Position numbers and translations under genes: made by a program
Source of the DNA: Atrichornis clamosus
Lineage: Eukaryota > Chordata > Aves > Passeriformes > Menuridae
Assembly: GCA_013400975.1 (NCBI GenBank)
Contig: WBMZ01000348.1
Coordinates: 1-64,000, forward strand
DNA: 64,000 bases
Direction: 5' to 3'
The notes under the pieces: model-generated
What the model was told of the DNA's origin: nothing
What the model saw: the letters and a program-made list of their open reading frames with translations, nothing else
Databases searched by the model: none
Shown here: positions 23,764 to 35,730 of the stretch, piece after piece
Position numbering within the stretch: position 1 is the stretch's first letter
How the letters are laid out: each line of letters opens with the position of its first letter

Positions 23764-25735
23764 ATACTGAAAGCAAGCATAAGGATGTGATGGAACTAAG
23801 AAATGCTGGCATGTCATACAGAGAAGAAGAGCTGAAGTAAAAGCAAATATGCCTAGCAAGCTAAATACAAAAACATGTGCTTGCTGGCAACACTAGCTAA
23901 GCCCTGGCTACTACCAGTGATGCTCCTTGATTTGAGTGTTAAGGGAGCATTTCATGTCACTAGAAAAATGTGGTAGATGTGTTGATATTACTGGTTTTTA
24001 TTGAACTAATACAACAGCAAAGCCAAGCAAGGTTTAACAACCTGCCCCAGAGAGCTAGCAGAGAATTTTCTGTTTGAAGAGCTTTTTCAATTCCTACCAT
24101 GAATTTCCTACAAAAACATTTCCCATAGGCATTTTTAATTTTTTGTCTAAATGCCCCCATTATCTCTTAGATGGTGGAAAATAACTCACTTGGACCAATT
24201 CAGGTTTTTTCCTCCTTTAGGTTGATGCTCTTGTCTGAAGATGACATTTCATGAGAGCAGCATTATCTGAGGTATTTAAAAGTAACACTATGAACAATGC
24301 ATGCTTCTAAGACTATAATTTGAAACTGTCACCACCTACTGGTATCTTTGGTAGAGTCCCTCAGTATTCCTGTGAACAAATATTTAGGGAGACTTTGTCA
24401 TCATATTTACTCCTGTGTCCTAGTGAAGATAAATAAAGGTATCCTTCAGAGGAGTGTCCCTGAGGAGCCAATCATCTAAGAAAGGAGAAAGTTTCAATTT
24501 CTCTTTTGGGATCTTCAGTTTTCTCTACAAAAATGAAGAATCAGCAGAGTCCACAAGTAGAAACTTCTATTTGAATGTAGGCATCCAGCATGTGCTTAAA
24601 AAATAAAAATATCTCTCACCTACCAACACCAGGAAAGCCGCATTAAAAAACCCAAACAAACAAAAAATCCCCACAAAACCTCCATATGCATCAGCAATTA
24701 ATGACAGCAACAAGGTACAAAAATACTTAATTTATGTAACTTGATGCCTTTTAGCTGTTTTATAAAGTAATTCTGGCAGAGCTAAGATAATAATTCTACT
24801 ACAGACAATAAGACAGTCATAAACAGGGCAGGTAAACCCATGACAATAATGAAATTATCTAAGTAAAGCCTATTATCTTCATTAATTTCCACTCACTTTC
24901 CACCACAGTGGGAAGATATTAACTTGCTAATATCTTCTATCCCATTCAAAAAGAAATGCATCCCTTGAGCAAATAAGCTAAATTAATAATTTCTTTGTAT
25001 TAGGGTTTAATAGTAATAATAATAATAATAAAGAATTAAATGTGTGCATAAAGTTTCTGGTTGAAGTCTTTAGATGCAAAATATGACAGGTTGCTGTTTA
25101 AGAGAGTATCTCTCTCTTAGAAACTCTAAGGCACCTTGAAAAAGCCAGATTTTTTTTACAAAATGCATCAGTTAAAAAAGCTTGACTCATTTTACTAAAC
25201 CTGCCTATTACTATAATCTTTTAGATATCCTCAAACTTTTCTATTTTTGCAATAAAGCATGCCGTACATGTAGAATTGTCACCACCAGCTTATTCTATTG
25301 CACAAACTGAATAATGACTGTGCTGTACCTAAAGGTACAAGAAATGACTCAAGGTTTTGCTAAGAAATTTTGTCAAACAGTTGTGACTGGGACTCAAAGA
25401 CTAGTTTCTAAAATTAAATAACCAGTAGTCATATTTCTTCTGTGGAAGCTCCAATACCCTCATCTGAGAATACAACGCAAGGAACTTGACTGAAGCTATT
25501 GACTTGAGGTTTCAAAGCCACTTTTCCAAAAAGTGGAAGACTTTAGGAGTTAATAGGCACAAATCAAAGATCTAAGTCCAAGTCCATTCATATGCAGTTA
25601 GACTCACAGTGTTGCATACATAGATTTTATTTTTCAAAAAGGAAAATAATTTCCTTCTGTAAGATTTCTTGGGTCTTGCAAGCCTCCTGTTACATTTATG
25701 CTCAAGAAAATCTACAGCTTCCTAAATACATGCAA
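23764..25735. other. No gene seen; possible 3' UTR
   Basis: AT-rich sequence following the putative peptide ORF. AATAAA at 24432-24437 with GT-rich text after it could serve as its polyadenylation signal. An A/C-rich tract lies at about 24642-24685 and a (TAA)n run at 25010-25033. Confidence 0.45.
25010..25033. repeat. (TAA)n microsatellite
   Basis: About seven to eight TAA units, with one interruption near the start. Ordinary simple repeat. Confidence 0.9.
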
Positions 25736-25886
25736 AGCTACAAACAAGCAATTAGTTGTAGGGGGTTTTTTTTCCCACATGCTTTAAAATATGTAATTTC
25801 AAAGCATGTGGGAAAAAAAAGCTACAAACAAGCAATTCGTTGTAGGGGTTTTTTTTTCCCACATGCTTTGAAATTACATATTTTAA
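25736..25886. repeat. Compound direct/inverted repeat (snap-back)
   Basis: Two 50-nt direct copies, 25736-25785 and 25820-25869, differ at 2 positions and are spaced 84 bp apart. Between and after them the 15-nt segment at 25786-25800 recurs at 25870-25884 as its exact reverse complement. As a result 25784-25820 and 25850-25886 form 37-bp perfect inverted arms around a 29-nt loop, which itself has CTACAA/TTGTAG ends. The shorter arms CCCACATGCTTT (25774-25785) and AAAGCATGTGGG (25801-25812) allow a competing hairpin. The pattern fits a tandem duplication with a flipped spacer, or a replication template switch. A small MITE-like element is another possibility. Confidence 0.95.
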
Positions 25887-28800
25887 GGGAAAAACTGAAA
25901 AGATGCAGTAATCTTTGAAGAAAGTTCTCTGGTTTTCATAAAAATCCTGAGAATCCAAATTTCTTTTATCCTTGTTTCATTATTATCCACAACTCTCATT
26001 CATTATACCTTTAGTGGCTTTGAAAAGAACCCACTCACGTGAAGCATGTAAAAGAAAACCAGCCCAATTTTACTCAGGAGATCGCTCAGCAAATTATAGT
26101 TTCCCCATCAACTGTAAAACCTGTAATATTACTACAAAAGCTGCTAAAAATCCCACAGTACTTACAAGACCTACTTTAGGACATCACAGAAAGCTTACAT
26201 ATTTATATGAACACAAGAGAAAAGAAACACAAAAAAACCCCCAAGAAACATTAATAACTTACTCTCTTTTCTATAACTTGTTTAGAAAAAGGCATAATGT
26301 CTCCTCAAAAGTCTCTGTCCAACTTGTCCAACACCGAAAGTGAAGACTAAAATACATCTATTTAGGAATCTACAGTAATCAAGGTTCATATGCTTCAAGT
26401 ATTTTCAATATCTGCAAACTAATGATACAATCACAGTCAGAAATTAAAATGACTCTAGTAAAAGTTCCTGTGTTAACAAGTAATGTAATTACAGAAAGTG
26501 AAGTCTCTCATAAGATCTGTTGGCAGCAAATGACTACAAATGTTTATCAAACTCTGTATTTGAGATGCTGGAAAAAGATCACCAGAGAGTTCTCCCAGAT
26601 GTAAAATTTTGTTTCTATTGCAGATTCCACTAAAACATGAAAGGCTAGAATCAAGATAAATTTTAAGTTCAATAACTACAAAAAGACTTAAATCTGTCAC
26701 TTTGAAGCCATACAAAGTAACAAACAGCATCAGAGAAGACATGAGAATTATGACTTTGAGGCAAAGAACACATTCAATGGACCCCAACTGACTAAAGCAG
26801 ATTTAACTGAACACTCTAAATTCAAACCAGAATATTAGACACGTACCTACAAATTTTAAATTCATAGTAACAATTATTTTATTGTTGATTAATTAAAAAA
26901 AATATGTGAATTTCAGCATCTTAAAAAAAAATAGGTAACTGAAAGGACATTTTGCAACTGTCTGTAATGTAATAACACTTCCCATACCAATATTAGAGAT
27001 CAAGACTTAATTTTGTCTGGAATCTTACTCAGCAAGATTGGCAGGGGAAAGACAGCAGGCAATGGAAATAACTACTGTGATGTATCAGAATTTGATTTAA
27101 ATTGCACTCCAAGTTACATGCATTGCAATTCAAAACCACACATACCAATGATTATATTCTTCAAAAGCAAAAGCACATCAGAGTGATGACCTTGTTATTT
27201 GCATTGAGGGAAACAAAGCACAGTGAATGCTCCAAAGATATTCTTGATACCGAGACAACTGAATGCATCAAGCCCTTACTCAAACTTCTAAAGCCATAAA
27301 TTTTGCATGGCCTCAAAACCCATGTGAATAAATCTACTTTCTCTTGTAGGTTTTGCTACTTTTAGCAGCAAAGGCTTGGCTCCCATGCTGAGAGTATCAG
27401 AAAACGTAACTTAAAGAGAAGACTAAGGAAATGGAATAAAAATAATTATCACTTTTGAAAACCTACTAACATGTCCTTGTGTAAGATCAAGAGTTTAATT
27501 TTTTGCCCCAGGGGCTGGTATTTCCAAAAGAGCTAAGCCAGGAAGCAACATAGAAGGCAAATATGGGCTCAAACCACAGCGTAAAATATAAAATAAGCTT
27601 AGTAACGAAGATTTGCTCAAGAACAGACCAATTGTATTTAATTGATTTCTTGAAGCAATTCTTTATTATGTTTCAAGTATAATGGGCTGGAGGTTTTTAC
27701 TATGTGTAGTTGGTGTAGAGAACAAGAACTCTTCAAATGATGACTGTCTAATGCAAAGTTAAAAACAAGAGCAAAACCAAACAACCAACCCAAAACCAAA
27801 TCACTCAAAGAGTGCAAGTAGCAAACAAACTAACAAAATAATTACATATACCCCCACAGAAACCAACCAAACAACAACATCTGTCAAAACACCCAAAACA
27901 AACCAACCAACCGCAACTAAAAGGCTGATGCATAGTCCTGAGGACACCAGGAATCATTTTGTACCCAAGATTCCAGCAGATTTTTCATTAGACTTTCCAA
28001 ATATCTACTCAGTAGAAGCCCTTACACTACACCTCCTGTTTTTCTGGTGTACATTGCACAGGTCAGAATCCTGACAGACTCCTGCTTATTCATTTATTTT
28101 CTGTATTTGGTACGAAGGATCTACGTGGCCAGCTAGCTAAACGTGCCTTCTGAATACACAGCACTACAGAGTACCACAATTCCTGGATTCTGAAAAGCAA
28201 GTTACATAACACCAGTGCGCGTTAAAATAATTTCCATGAAGCTATTAAATTGATATTATATAGATCTGCACTTTAAATTCTTGCATAAGAGCTGGCTGGA
28301 AACAGTTGTAGATGGAGATGCAACTGAATGGATGAGAACTCAAATACGGACTGAGGCAGATCTTTGACAAATTATCCAATAAATCTGACAGAGAAAGAAA
28401 CTGAAATACTTTAACCTCATGTATTTGAGTTTTATTTTAAAGGAATAGTGTTAAAAATACAAGGAGAGGTTTTTTGCCTGTATGAACTAATGAAGCTCTA
28501 GGATAGTCAAGGACTCTAAGAGCTAGGGTAAAAAAACAAATAAACAAACAAAAAGCTACAAACCCAAACTAAACTAAACCAAACAATCTAACAAAAGCTT
28601 ACCAGAGCATAAGAGGAACATCACACCCATTTAAAATAAAGAAGTAAAAAGTTAAAGAAGAAAAGATAATTCAAAAAACTCTGTCTATACAACACCTCCA
28701 TGATATACATGATTCAAACAGGCAGAAAAGGATTTTGGGCCTCTGTGGTACAATTCTGTTCCCATTTACTGAGATGCAACTCCCCTTTAGATCATTGGAA

Positions 28801-31800
28801 GCAAAATCTAAGAGACAAAGGACGAAATAACTCCTTCATTACATTACAGACTACTCCTACTGTTGATATTTAAGAAATGCAGATGCAGGGAAACTGTTAC
28901 TGAGGATGAGTCCTGAAATGCAGGTTGGCAGATAACATTTTCTAAAAATGCCACAAAATACACATTTATAAGTCCCTAAAAGCTTCTTCACCAGCTGAAA
29001 GGATTGATGGGAAATTATACAGATAAAGTTGCTTTTGGAGAATTGCAGTAAACATGACTGATGACACATATGTAATATCATTATAAGATACACATAAAGC
29101 TCCTTTTAGAAGGTGGGAGGAAAGAAAATGAAAGAATTCACCATTGTGAAGAAATACAGTTCTTTTATCAAAAGTTCAATGGAAGTCAGTTGATTAATTT
29201 CTAAGGGAAATTTTGCTTGGCTAAGGAGAATTTAAATAAGAAATGAATAGTGGGTCAACACCTTCTCTTCTTATTAGGTACTTCACTGCCAAAAAAAAAA
29301 GTTAAAATCCTGCCTTCCTTTGTTTGCATATTCTGCATTCTGAACACACATTGTGCGCTCAGAACAGAATGAAGACCTGCCTGAAAATTATAAATTCTCT
29401 TAGTGCTGCTGTTTTGAATTAATATATTATGTTAGCCTTAAATTATCGTAGTGGACAAACTAGCTGAGCTGTCTTTCTTTCAAAACTGTTGTTCCCAAGA
29501 GGAAAATACTGCTTGTCAAAGCTAAAATCTCTTAATGTTTCTGAGAATGAGATGTAGAGAGCATTTTCAAAGCATTCACAATGTTCTTATTATCCCAATA
29601 TAGTGTTTACACAGGATAATGAGTTACCATGCACTAACATAATACACACACTAACAAGAATGTATTATCTGCTAAGACAAAAAGAATATTCCTCACACCA
29701 CATTTCCAATGCAAGTAACGTGTTCCAAGACAATTTATTCTCTTGTGAGCTTATGAATTGTTCAAACTCTGCTGTTTACTTGACACTTTTTGATACCTGG
29801 AAAGCAAAACACTGGAAGGGAATATTTGCTAAGTGGGATTCAAGAGGAACTTTGCAGTGCTGTTGGTTTTGGTGTGCACTGTGCCTTGCTGCAAGACTGG
29901 CAGAACTGGTGGTGCACCCACATGCAGCTTTCAAACCCTGGAATTTGCCTTTTTAGGTACCATCTAGATCTGCACTGATTCAATGAATACATTTTAAAAA
30001 TAAATATTGCGTTCAGCTTCCTGGATGCCCATCAATAAGAAGTTGCTAACACTCTGTGGGAGGAAAGATTAAAAAAATAATAATAAAGTAACTAAAATGG
30101 AACTAGAACAGAATGTGGGTGTTTAGTATAACAAGTACACTTTGACAGGAATGTAAGCAGTTTGCAGAAAGTATTTAACTTGATTGGCAGAAATCTCTTA
30201 GAAGCAAATTAGTAATGCAAACTATTTAAAGGAAAATTAGAAATACGATTTAAGCATATTGGATACCCATTACGGATTGAATTATGTAAAACCCATCATA
30301 CAGAATGATCCAACAGTCCTCAAATCTACTAATTTTATTTGGATCATTTAATTCCATCACAATTTAATCAAAGTAGTTAAAGAGCAAGTTTGATATGTCT
30401 GTATAAATCATATTATGAACTAATGGCCAAACAACAATAGTGAATGTTCATTGGTCTGTACAAAGTGAAGCTCAGTTCTGGAGTTTGTCCTAAACTGGAA
30501 TATGTGCATCGGCTTAAGAACTTTCCACCTCGATATTCCAAGAGCCTCTTCTCCAGATTATATGTCAAACTATGTTAATAATAAGGATGAGAGCAACACG
30601 AGGTTACCATCAGTATTCTAAAACCCATTTCTTTTTTTCCTGAGTAAGATGCCTTTTTGATTCTTCTTTATCATTACAGAGCAATAACCCAAAGAGATTG
30701 CCAACCTACCCTTACAGGCTATCCATTTTCCTGCCTCAATCCTATTAAGAAAAAATATTCCCTTTTTTTCTGGGTAGGAAAAACACCTGCCTAATAGCCA
30801 TGAAAACCTGACTGGCTATCAGAATATTCAAACACTTCCTTTTTTTTTTTTTCCTATTAAGAAAAAAAAAATTTCCTATTGCTTTGAAGAATTACTAGTT
30901 CTAGTACCACTACTGGATTTTAGGCTGGAAAGGTTTTTTGTGTTTGTTTTTTTTTTAAATTGTTTGACTTGTGGTGTATTTATTAAAAAACAAAACAAAC
31001 AAAAACCAACTAAAACCCAAAAACAACACTAAAGAAACCAAAATCTACTTCATACAATGCAGAGAACTTGCAATGAGTAAGAAAACACAGAAAGATCAAA
31101 TCTGAATTTATAAAAACATGTCTACTTAATCTGTTTTTTTCTGATGGATTCAGAAAAAAATGTAATGGATTCAAAGACATTTCTGAAAGTTATTATTTGT
31201 AGAGGTTGCTACTGCAACACCAAAGAAATTCACCCAGACAAAGGTGGAAAAAAAGGAGGAAAAGAAGAGAAGCCAGTAGAATCATAATGTTTGCTCACTG
31301 AGCTTCTGGTAAAAGATGATAAAATACTAACTCTCAAAATACAGATGGAAGACATCTCCAGGGAAGGATCCAGGTCAAACAAGGACCAAAACATTTGCAG
31401 GAGTGACCATCAGGCAATTTGTCTCATACCCACAGAACCAGGAAATCTGAAGCAGTTTCTCATTAGCTGTCCCATAAGATTACTGCGGGTGAATACCAGA
31501 ACTGAAACATGACTAAGAAACATGTTATTTTCCTGCTTCACTGATCCTAAATGTTTGGAATGCCGGATTAAAATAACGTGATATTGTATTTAATATTCTA
31601 GATTGATAACAGTGGTTTACAACTATTTTTTGATTCCTCTATGAGGCATGGGGAGAGATTAAGTTATAAAGGCAAAATTATGTAGGAGTCTCTGATAAAA
31701 GGAGGAATCTATGGGGAATCTTGCACAGCTCCTAAAAACCTTTCAAATTTGTCTGTTAAAACATCTCACACAGAAACATTTTTCAAGCACAACGGGCATC

Positions 31801-32251
31801 TGAAAGAACTGTAGAGGAAAATTGGTGGTATATTAATGATCTTGTTTTCTGTAATAATAAAAAAATGAAGATATTAGAATAAAGTATGCCATTTTACAAA
31901 TACTTTAGAGACAATAACTCTATTTGAACTGATGCACTAAGGACAGGCAAATGAACACCTACATACCATTTGTAATTCCTGTGGTTCCCAAGCTGCCAAA
32001 CACAAAGGCGGCTGCTGTACTCCAACTCAGCAGACTACTCTTTAAAAACACATCTGTTATCAGCACTTTACTGAAAAGGCCTTTCTTTAATGTACATTAA
32101 CATATTAATACACTCAATTTTATTTTTAATGTCTGTCAGAATTCAAGCAATTTTTTGACCAAGAAAAATGTAGGAAAGGAGAAAAAATACAAAAATTGTG
32201 ATCTGGGATGAGATAAATGTGCAGTCTTGACAAATCTTCAGTGTTTTCTGG
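25887..32251. other. No gene seen; several A/C-rich tracts
   Basis: AT-rich unique sequence. Low-complexity A/C-rich tracts lie at 27761-27920, 28530-28598 and 30983-31044, with a T-rich run at 30839-30853. ORFs such as 25972-26343, 29603-29956 and 31291-31512 lack known domains, and the longer ones start at non-ATG codons. Confidence 0.5.
27761..27920. repeat. A/C-rich low-complexity tract
   Basis: About 160 bp made largely of A and C (AAACC, CAACC and ACAAC words) with few G or T. It is the second longest of the A/C tracts that recur on this strand. Confidence 0.8.
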
Positions 32252-32297
32252 TTTAGCATGTCTGGGGGCATTTAGCATGTCTGGGGGCATTTAGCAT
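32252..32297. repeat. 19-bp tandem repeat, 2.4 copies
   Basis: TTTAGCATGTCTGGGGGCA occurs at 32252-32270 and again, identically, at 32271-32289, followed by a partial third copy (TTTAGCAT). Perfect identity implies a recent duplication. Confidence 0.95.
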
Positions 32298-34439
32298 TTT
32301 AATGTAATGCAAAAGCTAGGCTTTTTAGTTCTACTTGTGAATACAACTGAACAGGATGAAAAACTGAATTAATTATCCTGGTGGGTCTGTAACTCCTAGT
32401 ACTGTGTCCAGTTTTTTTAAAAGGTTTGTAAGTTCTTTTTAACATTTCTGCATTTAGCTGTAATGGTTCTCATTCTTTAGGTTATGGGTAACCTTACCCT
32501 TATCCATAGGAGGATGAATTTTCTAAAGCTGCTGACTACACATGCTGTGACACCAGAATAACTTTGAGAATAGAATAAGGTCCCAGAATAACTAGGACCT
32601 CAGCAGACAAGGGAAGAATAAAAAGTGATGGTCAGCTTGACAAATGCTTGCCTGCTATGTTTTTTTGTGAATTTGCTATGAAAAAAAGTGAGAGGTTATT
32701 CCTAACTTCCTTGAAAATGGATGCAGACTAACTTACCAGTGAATGAACACGTAAAGGAAAGCCAAAAGTGTTTTTATTGTGTGGGCAGACACTGCCTCAG
32801 CACCTCAGTTTAAAGCCATTTTAGCTAACAGATGCACATGTAATGTAATGCAGTATATATACACAGAATTCCAACAAACACACTGCGGTTCAAGGACTTA
32901 CAAAAAATAACACTATCACAAGCAACTTTAAAAGACTCAAAAATCAAAAGCTGTCCCTCTTTTTGTCACATGAAATGTTTTAAGAGCCTCAAGATCAACA
33001 ATTTAAAAGAAATAAAAAGAATGAGCAATTACCAAAAGTCTCACTAATAATCTCTCTTAGAAGGTAATTCTAATGAAAAATTAAAGAATAATTCTTATTT
33101 TCAAAATGAGGGACTTTTTTTTTTAAAGAACAGATTATTACCAATTGTAAAAATTGAGTATCAATTCAATAGTTAGCAGTACAACCAAAGGAAGTACTGT
33201 CCCCTTCACATACCACCTCTAAAACTAATTTCCCTGGGCTGGGGGTTTTTCAATGTCGCTTTTAACTTGCACATGTCTACACATCTTAGTGCTTCTATTC
33301 TCAATATCTGCTTAAAGCAAAATGATAAAAACAGGGATTCTGCCACAAACATAATTGTGCCAGGTAACAACCATTTCATTTACACCAATTACTGCTATTT
33401 TCTCAATGGTAAATGTAATGGCATTGATTCCTCCATCTTGTCCATTGCTACAGCACATGAGAAACCTCATCTGGAAAAATGGAATTACTTATGTATAATA
33501 TTGATGGAAACAGAGGATCGAGCACAGCACAAAGATGAGATCAATAGTCTATGTCCAGATACCCATTAAAAAGGTCCTCTGAACAAATAATTGTAAACAT
33601 ATATTCTGATTAATATATGGTATTCTTCCTCAATCCAAAAATACTTTGAGTAACACTTAATGGCATGAGTTAGTTTTCCCAGGAATAAAAAAAAAGTTCA
33701 GGTATCAGGAAGCTTCACCTTGGAAAATTCTGCTGTATTTGAACATCAGGTTTCTACTTTCAAAAGATATTCTACAGCCCAAGTATAGCACCAGAATGTC
33801 CTGTTCTCACCTTGCAGCCCATTCTTTGTTCTTTTCATGCCTATTTGTCCTGCAAAAACATTTCTTAGTTCCAGCTGATGTTAAGAGGACTGTATAGGTC
33901 AAAGGACGTGAACCTTTTGAAGTTAAATAAAACCTTGAAATTAAATAACCGAATGCCTAAAGAACAGAGTACATACGGAGAAGAAAAAAAAAATTCACTC
34001 TCTACATTTTGTATTTTCTGTATTTCCCTACTTCCCCAACAATACATAACTCACTGATTGTACTAATTGTCACTAATACAGTACCAGCAAATTTATTCAC
34101 TACTGAGAACCATTTTAATCACCTTTAGGTTTTATAAATATTCGATCATCTTTTTTTCTTCATTTCTTATTGTAGCACAACCCTCTGAAGTTTGAGTTCG
34201 AGTAAGACAGGAATTAATTTAAAAGTTTACAATTGAAAAAACAACTTTTATTCTGCAACCATTAACATACCTGTGCAGTGCTAAGGTCAAGGCAAGCCCG
34301 CAGACATCAGAGCTGCTCACCCAAGGCCAAATATTTCTAATGCAAGTCCCCTAAGTGGAAAAATGCAAGCCAAATGTTTTGTATCACAATTATTTATATG
34401 CCTGAAGGGAATTACTACTCACACATATAAAACTATTTC

Positions 34440-34640
34440 AAGTGAGGGGAAAAATAACCTAATAACTATTAATGCCCACATTATTTCTAAAATATCTATT
34501 GTCAAATACAATTAAATACATACTATTTTATTAAATTTATAAATATTTGCCAAATTTAAAGACAAAGTACAAAATATATATTTTATTTTTATTAAAATAC
34601 TATTAGTTAAAACTATACAATAAATGCATAAATCATAATT
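34440..34640. other. Extremely AT-rich segment
   Basis: Around 200 bp with very few G or C bases, including ATATATATTTTATTTTTATT (34576-34595). Such segments often match matrix-attachment or unwinding sequences, but no specific motif is claimed. Confidence 0.5.
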
Positions 34641-35631
34641 TGATTTAGATTATTGTGGTGGAAAATATTCTGAATAAATGAAACGTATTTATGTGAAAAA
34701 CTACCTAAATGCTAACTAAACACAGATATTGAAAGGAAGCAACCCATTTTTAAAAGCAAGTTCTTTAATACATTTTAGGGCTTTTTTCCAATCATCCTTT
34801 TCTGACGTTTGCCTCTGAATATAATATGATTACCCAGTCATGTCACCTAGTGAAGAACCTAATCTCTAATAACACAAATGCCATGACCAGTCCTCACAAA
34901 ACTAAAAACCAATTAATATATGCAACAAAGTAGTCTCTTTTGATGCTCTTCCTTCATACAGAATTTTTGGGAATGAAGAACTAAACTCAAAATAGTCATA
35001 TGAATAACGAATAATAAAAAAATGCAATGTACACTGTGGGAGAAACACATAAATAACTAGTGTCATTGTTTAGATAAGCAGCACAACCTGACAGTAACTA
35101 AATATTAGAAATGAGGAGGAGAAAATAAGGATGTTAAAAAAAAAAAAAAATAGAAACCAAAGAGAAGCCCTGAGGATATGGAATTCAAATAGAAGCCTGA
35201 ACAAAATGAGTGAAAAGCCCAAATGGAAAGTTGAGAGGCAAAAAACATAGGACAGTCAGAAAACAAGGATTGTACCCCAGGAGCAAAGAAGGGAAATGAT
35301 GCATGCAAATAAAAACTAATTGCTTGGAGACCTAGAAAGGACAATATGAACAAACATATAGAAAAGAATATCTGAAAATCTGGCACAAGCTTAGCATAAA
35401 GCCTTGGCCTTTTCAGCAAAATGAATGGTGTTCCATTAGGTTCCTGGAGAAGATAGTCCTCCAATTTTAAGTCATATAGTGGATTTTCCTTTGAGAGATT
35501 GGACTGAAAATTGTTGTAACCTGTAACCTCAGCAAAGAGACAAAGTATACAAAATAGGGGCTTTCCAGGAGAAATATTCTGTCCTGGTGAAATCCAGCAA
35601 AAATTGAAAGCCTGCACAATGTTTGGACCAG

Positions 35632-35730
35632 GAAAAAAAATTAAAACCCAAAACAAATAAAAAACCCATTCAAAACAACAAGCAACCCAAAAACAAACCC
35701 ATCAAAAAACCCTGAATTAAAACAAGCCAA
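35632..35730. repeat. A/C-rich low-complexity tract
   Basis: Runs of AAAAC, AAACCC and CAAAAC words over about 100 bp, almost free of T and G. Same orientation as the other A/C tracts. Confidence 0.8.

Noticed and set aside
33267..33569. Plus ORF with NYCYFLNGKC, reminiscent of an EGF-like domain
   Set aside because: Only two cysteines fit, the C-x-C and glycine pattern is missing, and the start is TTG.
35105..35656. 183-codon minus-strand ORF rich in hydrophobic residues
   Set aside because: It begins at TTG in an A/C tract, its first ATG is far downstream, and the hydrophobic character follows from T-rich composition.
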